DNA of 64,000 nt from the NCBI GenBank assembly GCA_001599755.1, contig BCHX01000005.1, positions 132,800 to 196,799 on the forward strand, read 5' to 3'. The translations under genes and the position numbers were made by a program. Below, piece after piece: positions 1 to 9,828 of this stretch (within the stretch, counting starts at the first letter, position 1; every line of letters starts with the position of its first letter). The notes beneath the pieces are model-generated. The model was not told the DNA's origin and searched no databases. It was given only the letters and a program-made list of their open reading frames with translations. This DNA is from Gliomastix tumulicola (Eukaryota; Ascomycota; Sordariomycetes; Hypocreales; Bionectriaceae).

Positions 1-372
1 TTTATAATTTAATATAGTGTAGATGAATAATAAGCGTGATAAGAGTGAAGTAAATAAATTAAAAATAGTTGCGGAATTTACCCTAGGACAGTGATCAACT
101 TGTGCTAAATAATAGAGAGTATTATAATATTTAGTGGAGCATGAGGAAACTATTAGTAAGCATTGAAGAAGAGGCGCGACTGATCACGTGTCTCTGACGT
201 CATACTGCCTACTAATATTCCAAAACTTTATTTCCCTGCCATCCATGTCTCGGTCGGCTAAGCACCGGCAAGAAAAAGGGGAGAGAAAAAAAACACCTCG
301 TGGGTGACAATCCCTCCTCACCGTTGCGCCGGCTCGCACCACCTCATCATCACAAAGAGCCAGACGACGGTG

Positions 373-1156
373 ATGACGTCTGTTTCTTTAGAAATCGCAG
401 AGAAAGAGCTCGCCGAAAATGGGTTCTTCGACTTCAAAGACTCGTCTATTGGCGAATCTCTTACCGAAATGGAGTCGCAAGGCTTTCGTTTCCATTCCGA
501 GTTCGGTCTAGAGTTTGGCAAGAGACACGTTCTTGACGACGAAGTAAGTGACAACGTCATCTACGATATCTATAGTATCTGACCATCTCTAGGTGATTAG
601 GGCTATTAATAAATCGGTTCTCGGAAAGTGCGTTTTAGTACATTGGCTAAGGTATACCGAATACCCTGGTCATATCATGCTTTTCAGAAGAGGCGGACCT
701 CGAGCGGGACGGCGATGTCTCCTGGTACATTTGATTGGCAAAGGCTCAGAGATGAGCTATCGCCGCAAGTCGCATTTACATGATTTACCAACGGTGGAGG
801 GCAAACGATCGTTACACGAGACAGCTGAAGCAGCCTATGATGAAGTAGGTTGCGAAGCTCAGGTGATCCCGTTTGATAACGGTGGCAAGTCAGTTGCTAT
901 TCCGAATTCGACCGCCAGATATTCTAACGTGGTTAGAGTCATACTCGATGCTCGAGTCGGTTTCGAAATATTGAAGGGATATGCGATTACCTTTGAATTC
1001 GCCACATATGATATTGCGCATCGATGGACAAAGATGATCCTGCCACGTTCGGCCATACTGGAAAACAAGGTTCAAGACATGCAGAGCGAGGATATCGGGG
1101 TAAATTTCGCATTTAGAATCGGGTCTAGAGAGACACCTGATTCTCCAGGCTCGTGA
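373..1156 (+). CDS. Unknown protein, two exons (244 aa)
   Basis: I do not recognise this protein. Exon 1 is 373-543 (57 codons) and exon 2 is 593-1156. The 49-bp intron (544-592) has a consensus GTAAGT donor and a CTAG acceptor, and the frame is kept in phase 0. An in-frame ATG also exists at 304, but the one at 373 starts the region that reads like a folded acidic protein. Residues 1-57 are rich in Glu, Phe and Ser. The second exon is basic around residues 80-120 (many Arg/Lys) and mixed afterwards. No signal peptide, membrane segment or known motif is visible. The last 32 bp overlap tail to tail with the zinc-finger gene on the other strand. The good intron and the long spliced frame support a real gene; function is unknown. 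Confidence 0.5.
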
Positions 1157-2132
1157 AACCACCCGTACTCTCTGGATATCTGTACCCTTGGTCCTCTACA
1201 TGATATGGAAAGTTCATCCAAACGGATATGGGAGCGTTGAACGGGTCGTCAGCCGATACGTCCGTGGATTCTGTGAAGAGCGCTGCGGCCGAAAAAGAGT
1301 CGTTCGTGATATTGACTCGTTCGCTCGTATGTTGGGCTGGGATCAACTCTGCGGGTGGTCGTAAGGGGGTCGACGCAGCACCTGCTCTACCGTTAGTCGA
1401 GCCGAGAGGTTTGGCTTGTGCAATTACCTTGTAGAGCATGTTCGTCCAAGACCGGCGCTTCGTTAGCATCCCAATTGAGATACTGAGCCGACCTGGTATT
1501 CACATCACTGTGGGCTGCCTCGTATGGCCTTTTCTTGCGCTTTTCGGCCTGGGTCTCTGCCAGATCTAGTTCTGCCTTGGAGGCTTGAACCAGGTCGTTG
1601 CACGTATCTCTCAAGTATCTCCTCTTTCTCTCACTTGGGTCCGACTCATGTTGAGCAACATGCTTCACAAACGTGCTGACCGTGTAGTAATGCTTTCCAC
1701 AGCAAACACATATTTCATCGCAGGTCGAGTCTGTGCCGGTAATTAGTGAGGCAACAGGTCTTAATCTCGGGGACCGGTGATCTAACGCGTTTGGTAGTGT
1801 CGTCGGAGACCTTTTCGAGTCGGAAATGAATCTAGGTGCCGCTTGCAGCTTCGATCAGGACAGACATGTGACCTGAATTCGCCATTGCCTTCTCCGTCCT
1901 CTTCTTCTGATGTGCTCTTGTCCACGGTATCGTTTCTGCACGCGACTGCGTGCGACTGGCATCTGGCAATTTCGGATTGGAGGTACGACTCTCGGGACTA
2001 AACCGTTAGCCTAGAAGAATTAATGATACGAGAAATTACCTTGTATTCAGCGAGATGATTTATCAGCGCCTGTTGTGTTGGAAATAGAGCAGAGCAGGTG
2101 CATTGCCGACACCAGATTGGCTCGTCTGACAT
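1125..2132 (-). CDS. C2H2 zinc-finger protein, four exons (287 aa)
   Basis: Exons on the minus strand are 2132-2040, 1997-1787, 1730-1428 and 1381-1125. Introns are 42, 56 and 46 bp with GT..AG ends, and total coding length is an exact multiple of three. Residues 8-11 form a CxxC knuckle near the N-terminus. A first finger has Cys77, Cys82, His98 and His102, with the third His-bearing exon boundary splitting the codon of His102. A second, classical finger has Cys109-x2-Cys112-x12-His125-x3-His129. A basic Lys/Arg stretch follows (about residues 132-175), then a Ser/Thr/Ala-rich tail. This resembles the small fungal C2H2 proteins thought to bind nucleic acid, so a nuclear role is inferred. The splice that restores the second finger is strong evidence for the model. 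It ends inside the convergent neighbour's last exon. Confidence 0.72.
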
Positions 2133-2902
2133 GGTGAGCAATGATGGTTTGGAATTGGAGGATGTTCGGGGGAAAATACACAGGAAGAGGCTTTGCCACT
2201 AGGAGCTAAGTTTATCCGACTCCGTCAGATCAGGTGGATCACAACCCAATCAACTTGGGTGTGAATTCACAGACGCATAAACCCCGCTCTAGTCGCGGAA
2301 TAAAATGGCGTCGTCGTCCGCCATGGGGGTGAAGATTGCGTCAACTCTCCTTCTCACTCAATTTCGCTGTCCTGAATTCCAACAAGCCATGCCAGGGTGC
2401 GAGACGTGTGGCTCCGGTAACGGCGAAGTCGACGGGAGGCCATGCCCTACTTGCGCTAAAGATTAACTACCTTCATGTATGTTATACAGATGCGACTAAC
2501 GTATTGCAATCATCGCTGACGAAGGCTACTCTAGAATTTCGGTTGAGAGGGTCGATGGAGGGGGAAGGGATGGGATGGAGTTTCAAGCGCTGGGTCGTGC
2601 ATCCTGGTCTAGAAAATATACCGTCGTTGTTTTCGCATTCTTTGGGTACCCTTGTTCTTGGACATGTGAATAAGCAATGAGTCAGAGCAATGTCAAAAGT
2701 GGAGAGTTTAGTGGGCTAACTGGGCCACTCACTTGCCCGCAAAAAAACATGAGACGTGGATATATGGAAATAATATGTGCTGTGTCTGATGTTTTTCTTC
2801 AGGCACGTGCCACTGTTCGAAATTCAGTTAGCGCTGATCCGTGCTTGGAGTCGGAGAGACATGTCCTATTTTCATTGGACTGGCCACAGATTCATTGCTG
2901 CA
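2133..2902. other. Intergenic, divergent promoter region
   Basis: About 770 bp between the start of the minus-strand zinc-finger gene and the plus-strand phosphotransferase gene. Open frames here (for example 2336-2680) show no protein-like composition and no splice support, so I do not call them genes. It probably holds both promoters. Confidence 0.5.
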
Positions 2903-2908
2903 TATATA
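2903..2908 (+). promoter_or_regulatory. TATA box of the phosphotransferase gene
   Basis: TATATA within CATATATAAC lies 20 bp before the first in-frame ATG (2928). Because transcription normally starts about 30 bp or more after a TATA box, the real start codon may be one of the later in-frame ATGs at 2943 or 2997. Confidence 0.45.
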
Positions 2909-2927
2909 ACCTACTCATCAGCACCTC

Positions 2928-3884
2928 ATGCACTCGTCTACAATGGCCGTCGCGTCGACAGTCTATACTAACTATAGGAACGATCACCGCTGTGCCATGA
3001 CCGACCACTCTGTTAGAGAGTCGATCCGAGAGATAGACGATGACACATGGCTTATCGGCGAAAGACTCTTGTTATCACGCGCTTCCGCTGCTGATGGTAC
3101 ATGGGGCGACGAGAATGGCGGAGGTTATCTCTTATCCGACGCACCATTACCTCTTCCAAACACTCGACCACTTTCGGACAACTGCGACATCAAGTTGATA
3201 CACGATGCAGGAGACGTCTCTGCTGTTTTCCGCATCGGTGAAGCCTACTGCAAAGTGAGGGTATTGGATGTACCCGGCGCCACCAGAGAGCACATCACGC
3301 TCGCGTGGGTGCATCAGCAAACGTGGTCCTTCTCAGTCCCCGAAGTCCTTCACCACGCCGAATTCGACGGTCGATACTACATCATTCTAAGCCGCATTCC
3401 TGGGTTTACGATTGACAGCCTGTGGCCAAACCTGGAAGAACATCTGAAACAACACTTCGTTGAGAGAATCGTCGACATTTGCGCGGAGATGACGGCCTTT
3501 TCCGACAGTAGCCACGTCGCCGGCGTAGACGGCAGCACTCTTCCAGAACGATATCTGTGCGGGCGAGAGGTAGATTGCACTCCGCAGAACCTACGCCGAA
3601 GTTGTGCGGAGATGGGTATGGATTGTTCAAAGCTTGTGTTCTATCACTGTGATCTCAGCCCTACCAACATCTTGGTGGACCCAGTTACTGGTTCCGTCGG
3701 TATCATTGATTGGGAAATTGCGGGATTTGTGCCTATCGAATGGGTCAAAACCAAGGTGCGCGTCTGTAGCGGAATGAATCTCTCTGGCGACAATGAGTTG
3801 GATTGGAGAAAAAGAGTGATAAATCGAATGGAGGAAATGGGCTTCACTGACGTCGTGAACAAGTACATCACGTGGGGTAAATAA
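2928..3884 (+). CDS. APH/choline-kinase-like phosphotransferase (318 aa)
   Basis: A single-exon protein of the aminoglycoside phosphotransferase (APH) superfamily, which moves phosphate from ATP to small molecules; the fungal substrates are mostly unknown. The C-terminal half carries the Brenner-type catalytic motif HCDLSPTN (residues 240-247, catalytic Asp242, metal-binding Asn247) and the DFG-equivalent IIDWEIAG, with Asp261. The N-lobe is shorter and less typical, with a possible hinge near ILSRIPGF (153-160). No signal peptide is present, so it is probably cytosolic. In-frame ATGs at 2928, 2943 and 2997 are all possible; the family-like sequence (REIDDDTWLIG) begins soon after 2997, and the TATA box at 2903 favours a later start. 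It is one of three APH-like genes in this window. Confidence 0.8.
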   Translation: MHSSTMAVASTVYTNYRNDHRCAMTDHSVRESIREIDDDTWLIGERLLLSRASAADGTWGDENGGGYLLSDAPLPLPNTRPLSDNCDIKLIHDAGDVSAVFRIGEAYCKVRVLDVPGATREHITLAWVHQQTWSFSVPEVLHHAEFDGRYYIILSRIPGFTIDSLWPNLEEHLKQHFVERIVDICAEMTAFSDSSHVAGVDGSTLPERYLCGREVDCTPQNLRRSCAEMGMDCSKLVFYHCDLSPTNILVDPVTGSVGIIDWEIAGFVPIEWVKTKVRVCSGMNLSGDNELDWRKRVINRMEEMGFTDVVNKYITWGK

Positions 3885-4171
3885 ATAATTAGACACGTGG
3901 ATGACATACTGGAGTGACAGCTAGGCTGTGGAATCTATGATATCGCCAGTAAACAATGCAGTGCACGATAATCGTAAACTTGGTTATCCTTGTTGTGCCG
4001 AGTATCCCCATACTCCAGCCTGAGTGAAATCTAAACATAACCATACATTTCTGCAATAGCTTCTTAGGCTTCCCCGAAGTCTAGTCTTGTTAGAGCTTGC
4101 AGTACTCAGCATGCCAGCAAATAACATACATAACAATTGACTGCCCTTTGGGAACAGCGTCGACCATCGAT
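3885..4171. other. Intergenic, no gene seen
   Basis: Normal composition. Short frames only, none with protein-like character. It probably contains the 3' ends of the two flanking convergent genes. Confidence 0.4.
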
Positions 4172-4315
4172 TTAGACAACTTGAGGAAGCTCTTGTCCGC
4201 AGGCATCGCCGCCGGAGACGGTGCCTGCACAGTATTTGCTGCCGCTTACGTTATTGTAGCCACATTTGGGACAGTTGACCGTATCGACAAGCGCCTCCTT
4301 CACAGTAGCGGCCAT
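4172..4315 (-). CDS. Small putative zinc-ribbon protein (47 aa)
   Basis: A complete ATG-to-TAA frame of 47 codons. It has a compact Cys array: CPKCG (Cys15, Cys18), Cys29 and Cys39, the last as DACGQ. The spacing C-x2-C-x10-C-x9-C resembles small zinc ribbons that open with CPKCG and close with a CG pair. The N-terminus (MAATVKEALVD) looks like a short helix and the C-terminus ends soon after the last Cys. It is isolated, with no recognisable partner. The good codon pattern and the tidy metal-site logic argue for a real microprotein, but a frame this short can arise by chance and a larger spliced gene is possible. Confidence 0.42.
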   Translation of the reverse strand: MAATVKEALVDTVNCPKCGYNNVSGSKYCAGTVSGGDACGQELPQVV

Positions 4316-4524
4316 ATTTGGTGGATGAGCGAGAGAAAAGCGTGAAATAACTGGTTGATTGAATTGTGGTAGAGAACGAGTCGGAGTTGAGCAGCGTACT
4401 GAGTCTAGTCAACCTCATCATACTATGACTTCATTTTGGTTTAAGTAGTTGTACCTGCAGCTTGCTTAGGAGCGCTGGAGTGCAGGTGAACAATGACGTT
4501 TCTAGTTCTTACCTTTCGATGCTG

Positions 4525-4682
4525 TACATGAGTTGGGGACCGTGCATAGCTGATAGAGTGGAGAAGGGACACAAGTTGGGACCCATGCAAGCCCGAATTG
4601 GAAGGATACGGAAGAAGGATTGTTGGCAAGGGACACGAGTTGGGTCCCTGTCGCTACCATGGGTCCCAGTTCGGGACCTTCG
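4525..4682. repeat. Degenerate GGGACACGAGTTGGGWCCC repeat
   Basis: Related copies of a 19-bp motif occur at about 4529 (partial), 4566 and 4630, with a further half-copy near 4664. The two best copies are 64 bp apart and differ at two positions. The frames through this segment on both strands echo the repeat and are therefore not treated as genes. Confidence 0.4.
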
Positions 4683-4830
4683 AGAGCCATGTCTCATGAA
4701 GCAAGGGTCACTACTTGTGCCCCTGCTCACTCTGGTGCGTCCCCGATAGGTTCGCGTCACCCACCGAAGACCACAATGCGGGTTTTGTTGGCAACCTGTT
4801 GGGGTTGTCATGAGCGATGACTCATGTCAA

Positions 4831-5190
4831 ATTGTGACCTTCAGCGGTGGGCTAAACTCCTGGCAAAGAAATCCTTGTACGCCTTGGATGATGATGGACG
4901 TTGTCGCATAAGTCCGTGGCATTTACCTTAAACTGGTTCCTGAAATCTTCGACTATCGCCCTAGCATGGCGGGATCGGGAGTTACTGTCGGGCGTGCGGC
5001 ATTATTTGTCTGTGATTCTTTTTGACCTTCTGTTGGTCCCATACTGGGTTTACATGTGCTTGACCGATTGGCCCTTATACCGGCAACGAGATCGAGCTTG
5101 CAATCCCCTGGGCTCTTTGGCGTTTGTGTTTACCAGGGTCTACTCTGGATGTGCTTTGAGCAAGGAAGCCCCTTCCATGTCATCATCAAT
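4831..5190. other. Intergenic, no gene supported
   Basis: A 119-codon plus-strand frame (4901-5260) crosses this stretch, but its composition is irregular and I see no motif or splice context. Nothing else is supported. Confidence 0.3.
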
Positions 5191-5790
5191 GCAGCCAAGT
5201 GGAGTTAACGAAGATTGGTGTGAACGAAGACTACCATTTATCTTGGGGTGCTGGCGTTAGAACGGCGACAAGGGTTTTCCAACTTACATAGAGCGCTAGG
5301 GACGTACAGGATGATTTGGGGGGAGACATCATGCAGGCGTAGACGGGCATCATTGGCATCTCGTGCAGCAGCTGATGAAATGATCCCCTACATGGTTAGT
5401 CGTCTTCCGCTCTGGAAGCACAAGAGCGTCTTGTTCCTCTCCTCAGCTGTGTAAATAAATCAGACAGAGCTGCTTCAAAAGCATTGCAACAGAGGCACTT
5501 AAGGCTGAATTTATACCACTTGAGACCTCTGTGTGATGAACAGGGTGATCTTCCACTGCCACGAAGTTGACCACATTTTCGGGATGACTTTGCTACACAA
5601 GGATTCAGCACTTCACGACCGCAAGCGGCTCACCGTCGTCACTGTAACATCTAGCTCTTTGACTTTCTGGTTGGAAACGCTTCCATCTGAAAGTACATCC
5701 CGGGCAGCTACCAGCCTGTGCCGGTCGAATTTACTGTCGATAAAGACGAAATCCATTGAGAGGATCCCAGCAAACAGACCTTCCTAGCTG
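5190..5790 (-). pseudogene. Possible degraded spliced gene
   Basis: Several short minus-strand stretches read like coding sequence next to splice-like signals, but they do not join into one clean frame. One runs from about 5800 to 5635 (Asp/Val-rich, opening with a CAGCTAG acceptor and ending at a GTGAGC donor). A second begins after TGTAG near 5600. A third (about 5395-5260) reads IISSAAARDANDARLRLHDV and ends at a GTAAGT donor, with an in-frame TAG just upstream. I cannot identify the family. It could be a decayed gene or chance. Confidence 0.22.
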
Positions 5791-5799
5791 ATTTTTCCG

Positions 5800-6119
5800 A
5801 ATTTGCTAGACTAAGTCAATCATGTTACGCGGTGATAGCAGTTTGAACAGGCTAGTTTGGTAAAAAACAAAGATCATATTTCGAACCTTGAATGATTGAT
5901 TGTATGGGAAAGTTCATTGTTGAAATAGACACACATGGCTACCGAAAGTCCTTTCGCCCTAAGGCAGCTTAGTTCACCCTGCCCTCGTCCTACCACCAGA
6001 TGCACCCGTGAGCATGATCTTCCAAGACGTCTTCATAGGATTGTGTTAGTCTGTGAGTCCGCATGCTGTTATTGAAACATCCTTGTGAATATGACTCACC
6101 TGAATGTACGCGCGAATAT
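5800..6119. other. Intergenic, no gene seen
   Basis: About 320 bp downstream of the minus-strand gene at 6120. A GTGAGT donor-like site and an AAG acceptor-like site on the minus strand could mark a 3'-UTR intron, but nothing is coding with confidence. Confidence 0.3.
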
Positions 6120-6839
6120 CTACTCTGTGACAGTGGGGATATGTGTATGACCCCCATGTGGTTTGCCATGATGAAAACAGTTGCAGGCGCATCCGCGCTT
6201 CCGGAAATTGTCCGTGAAATACCATGCCGCCTGGCTTTGGGTGGCGGGATCATGCTTAGCCGCCTTAATTATCATTAGCTCGTGTCTTTCCCAATGGGGT
6301 TCTTGACAAACCTGTATTGGTGTCAGGTTGACGTTCGCCCGTCCGACAGTCATCTCGACACGGCCCGGGAAATCATCACCAGGATAGCGGACAAGCCCAT
6401 AAACACCACTAACTCCGTTTTTCTCAATCAGGGACGAAAGTTCCATGAGAAAGCTTCCCATTTCTCCCGACCCCCAGTCAGGATAGGCAACAGAGCTGTT
6501 ATCGTCGTCCATAGCAAATTCGAGTGGGGTCAATCGCATGCTCTCAAAAGCCCACACACTGGGCCGAGCGCCTGTCTTGGACTTCCAAGGAGTTGATGTC
6601 CCCCGCACCTCTGTCAGAAACTCGTCATCTCTGAGTGGGAAGTGGTGATGCAGTAGCCCCATGCCTAGGAGCTTCTCAACACCGTGTTTTCGAAACAATG
6701 TTCCAAAAGTGTCGTGGATCCATTCGTTCCCTCCCGCATTTGCGTGCTTTTGAAGAGCATCATGCAACTGGGGCGTGCTATTGAAGATGGCCGAGCTGTA
6801 ATCTTCAAGGAGAACCATTATAGCAGAATGTATCTTCAA
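6120..6839 (-). CDS. Conserved-looking fungal protein of unknown function (239 aa)
   Basis: An uninterrupted 239-codon frame with balanced composition and no signal peptide or membrane segment. The middle (about residues 115-190) is a compact domain with several Gly/Pro turns (for example GSGEMGSFL and GLVRYPGDDFPGR). The C-terminus is distinctive: a Cys/His-rich tail CACNCFHHGKPHGGHTHIP with three Cys and five His, which suggests metal binding or nickel/zinc-type chelation. I believe similar proteins with this tail exist in other fungi but cannot name a family. The first ATG at 6839 fits well, with Kozak-like context. Confidence 0.65.
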   Translation of the reverse strand: MKIHSAIMVLLEDYSSAIFNSTPQLHDALQKHANAGGNEWIHDTFGTLFRKHGVEKLLGMGLLHHHFPLRDDEFLTEVRGTSTPWKSKTGARPSVWAFESMRLTPLEFAMDDDNSSVAYPDWGSGEMGSFLMELSSLIEKNGVSGVYGLVRYPGDDFPGRVEMTVGRANVNLTPIQVCQEPHWERHELMIIKAAKHDPATQSQAAWYFTDNFRKRGCACNCFHHGKPHGGHTHIPTVTE

Positions 6840-7149
6840 TGATGATATCTTTGATGACCGAATATTTCAGGTCTGAAGGGAAGGAGCAAGTAAGCTTGAT
6901 GAAAATCTATTTACTTTGACGTCTGCTCTAGCAACATAGTTAAGTGCCAGGAGAAGGGGCATGCAAGGTTTTTATATTTGAGTGACATCGAATGACGAAG
7001 AGGCCGTTCATGCTACCGTGGTGTTATTGTGTGCACGGTCGAATGATCCATCTTGTTGGTCTGTCATCTGTTTACGAGGATGTCTACAGGGCTATCGAGA
7101 TTGTAGAAAGAGACCCGCGATTAGCCATGATGACGCGTGACAAGCCGAT
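6840..7149. other. Intergenic, divergent promoter region
   Basis: It lies between the start of the minus-strand gene at 6839 and the repeat array before the plus-strand gene at 7320. I see no coding sequence. Confidence 0.4.
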
Positions 7150-7243
7150 ATGTGACGAGACGTGACGAGACGAGACGTGACGAGACGTGACGAGACTAAG
7201 CGTGACGAGACTAAGCGTGACGAGACGTGAAGAGACGAGACAG
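7150..7243 (+). repeat. Tandem GTGACGAGAC decamer array
   Basis: About nine imperfect copies of the decamer GTGACGAGAC fill roughly 90 bp, some with an inserted CTAAGC or a shortened unit. The array sits 80-170 bp upstream of the ATG at 7320, within the likely promoter or leader of that gene. It could be a simple minisatellite or a cluster of factor binding sites. Confidence 0.7.
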
Positions 7244-7319
7244 GCCGGGACATAATATAACGAGACCCTCCCTCTGACCCCTGGGCATACCCAGCTCCCC
7301 AACCATCCCGACACTTTCC

Positions 7320-8228
7320 ATGCCTGGACGAAAGTCGAGATTTGCAAAGGACGCCAAATGGCTCATTGACCGACTCGAGGGTCAGAGGCGGTTATTTGGT
7401 GGGACTGAGCATCCATTGACCGTGCACCAGCAAGCATTATTTCAATCTCACTGCTGTCTGCTAGGAGAAGATAACGCTTCCCTTGCACGAAGGTCCAGGC
7501 AGCGGAAAAGTGTCCGGCTACGAGCACGGAATGTCTTGACAGACATTCTCCGGAGCTTGGGCATTGATGTATTTGTGTTATGTACGCTAGCCGCATCGAT
7601 CACGGATCTCAGTACTCTGTCTACAGAAGAGCTCATTCCAAAACTCCTCACCTGGTGGGGGAATGCCCATCATCCTACAGGTCTAGCAGAGACCGCAAAG
7701 AGGGTATGTTCGGAAAATCTGACCGACCAGCTTTTTGCTCCAGTTCGGCAACTTGTCATCGGTGCAATTCATGGGGTTCGTGTCCACAGTGCCCTCCTTA
7801 GCCGAACGAAAACTGATGGCCATAGGAAAATGGCGAGGATGGTACAGAAGATCCCGAAATACCAGCAGCCGTTCTGGATCATTCACCAGCGGAAGGACAA
7901 GCAGTCGAAGTTGGGGTGAGAGACTACGAGCTGAGCTCAGAAGTGGAAGATGGAACTCCAATGGCTGAACTCGCTCGAGACAAAGGTAAAGAGCCCTTTG
8001 AGATTGAAATGGCGGAGGATTGATGTTGACGAGCTCATAGAGTCCTTGGGCGGCCGTACGTTCCAACTAACGACGGGAGACGTTCAAAAGATCCTGATGG
8101 GTAGCGAAGTAGTGGGTCGGCCATGGCTAACAGACCCGTACAACTCGACCCTGCCTTTTATCACCGTTCAAATCTCCCAGGAATTAGGTCGTCGCCTCGG
8201 GATGCAACTTCCTCATGCAGACTTCTGA
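7320..8228 (+). CDS. Unknown protein, probably three exons
   Basis: The first exon starts at the ATG at 7320 and is open to 7919. A GTATGT donor after codon 128 (7704) and a later CATAG acceptor (about 7827) would join it to an acidic stretch that reads coherently through 7985. A second intron from GTAAAG to CTCATAG (about 7986-8040) would join it to a final exon ending at TGA 8228. The final exon is the most protein-like part. The N-terminal part is basic (PGRKSRFAKDAKWLI) and no domain is recognised. The splice choices are my inference; an unspliced 199-residue protein ending at 7919 is the alternative. The decamer repeat array lies just upstream. Confidence 0.4.
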
Positions 8229-8441
8229 GCAACGCCATTCAGCAGACGCTAGGCTTGCCCATGATGTATCGCACATTCAAGAGCCTATGGAATAATAATG
8301 CCATCCACTATTCGACGAAACGATGACAAGCACATCAGAATCGTCCCTGTTGACATCGCTGATGACTGCCAGCCGTCTGTTCATAAGTCGTCTGCCTGTC
8401 CGGGAGATATCCACCAGGAGCGCAGTTGTGTTGGTTTTGTT

Positions 8442-8454
8442 GGGGGGGGGGGGG
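8442..8454 (+). repeat. Poly-G run (13 bp)
   Basis: Thirteen consecutive G residues in noncoding DNA between two genes. Length may be affected by sequencing error or slippage. Confidence 0.8.
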
Positions 8455-8766
8455 TGTTTGGATCAGTCGAGCATTCACCGCAATGTAACTATGCCCTACT
8501 AGCATTAGCCTAGCTTGCCTCTTCCCTGCACCGATCGATGATGCTCCTGGTCTGTCGAGGATTTTGGGCATTTGATAATGTGCGCTGCAATCTTGTATCC
8601 ACTAAAATTACTCTTTTAGACGGCGGGTTCGGAGGAATGATTCACCGAGTACTGGAGTCTGTCAGCTCCAGGAGAGTTTCAGGCCTACCAGAATTATCCC
8701 AACTCTTATCCAACTTTCGGCTTGACACGTTGCTTTCCATTCATTCCTTTGATAATAAGGCGCGCC

Positions 8767-9828
8767 ATGGCCAACTCACCGGCCAAGGCTTTGGAATTTG
8801 TGAACAGAGTGTCTGGGCAATCATGCAAATTCATTCTGGACACTGAGAAGCGCCCATTTTCTGGCGGAGAATGCTTTATTTTTGCCTTCGAAGCTAAGGA
8901 AAGGAGAATTGCAGTCCGTGTGGAGCAGCACTCCTCCAGCTCAACCCGCACCAAAGTTGCACGCGAGATTCAGCTTCTGGAGGCTATTAAGAGAGAATGC
9001 ATTCCGCATCTTCCTTTACTGATTGGCTTCGACTTGGAATCAAACCCACCTTTGATTGCTACGAGCTGGGCAGATGGCCATACCTTGAGATGGACCGACT
9101 GCAGTCCTCCGCGCGATGTTCGCAATAATATTCTGAGAACGGTCGCTGAGGTGGCCCTAGATTTGCTAAAAATACATGAGCCAGGTGCGCTTTCTCCTAC
9201 TTCCATTATTATCAGGGCTGACTCTGTGTAGGAGGCTCTGCCCTGGACTGGATCACAGGCAAGATTGTTAGAACACGAATCAATCGATCCATACAGGGCC
9301 ACCTGCCTGGGATCTCAGTTGAGGAGTGTGAGGCATTAAGGCTTCGCATAGCTGACTTCCATCTTCCAAGTTTGGATGATGCACCTCACGTTCTCATTCA
9401 TGGGGATATGAATCCATTCAACATCATTGTGAACAACCAACAAGTAGAATGGTAGGTTAAATCTGCACCTTGTGAAGTCAGAACTAACCTAATCGTACAG
9501 TGTATTGGACTTCGGCGCAGCCACTTTGGTTCCGCTGCAATTTTCACCTACCTATCCGCGCTTTCTCACCAACGAGCCGCGAGTAGTAGGAGGTATGTTC
9601 GACTGGTCTTGTTGTGCCTACTCGCCGGTGCAGAAGGAGGACCGTTCTTTCTATCTGCGAAGCATCGTAGATATAGCACCAACGAAGGGAGAGCTTGCTA
9701 GGGTCTATTCTGAGCTTCTGGCCCGGGAGGATGAAGAGGAACGACACTGGTGGCTGTCTGCTATCAACCGTCGGGACATAATGAGAGCCTTAAAGACAAG
9801 GCCAGAGTCAAGTTCTGCCACACGTTGA
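8767..9828 (+). CDS. APH/kinase-fold phosphotransferase, three exons (321 aa)
   Basis: Exons are 8767-9184, 9232-9451 and 9501-9828; introns of 47 and 49 bp have GT..AG ends and the frame is preserved throughout. The start at 8767 (CCATGG context) is preferred over an in-frame ATG at 8722. The catalytic motif HGDMNPFN spans residues 195-202 (Asp197, Asn202), followed by VLDFGAAT with Asp215 as the magnesium-binding DFG aspartate. Upstream, REIQLLEAI (about 70) could supply the helix-C glutamate. This is the fungal APH/fructosamine-kinase-like superfamily; the substrate is unknown. The intron between the catalytic motif and the DFG-like motif is supported by perfect motif restoration on splicing. 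It is the second such enzyme within 6 kb but is not a recent duplicate of the 2.9 kb gene. Confidence 0.8.

Noticed and set aside
1..300. CRISPR-like or bacterial features
   Set aside because: No regular spacer arrays, no ribosome binding sites or operons; the window is eukaryotic with introns.
2336..3000. Plus-strand frames of 107-114 codons before the phosphotransferase gene
   Set aside because: No motif, no splice support, and they run into the TATA box and start region of the 2928 gene.
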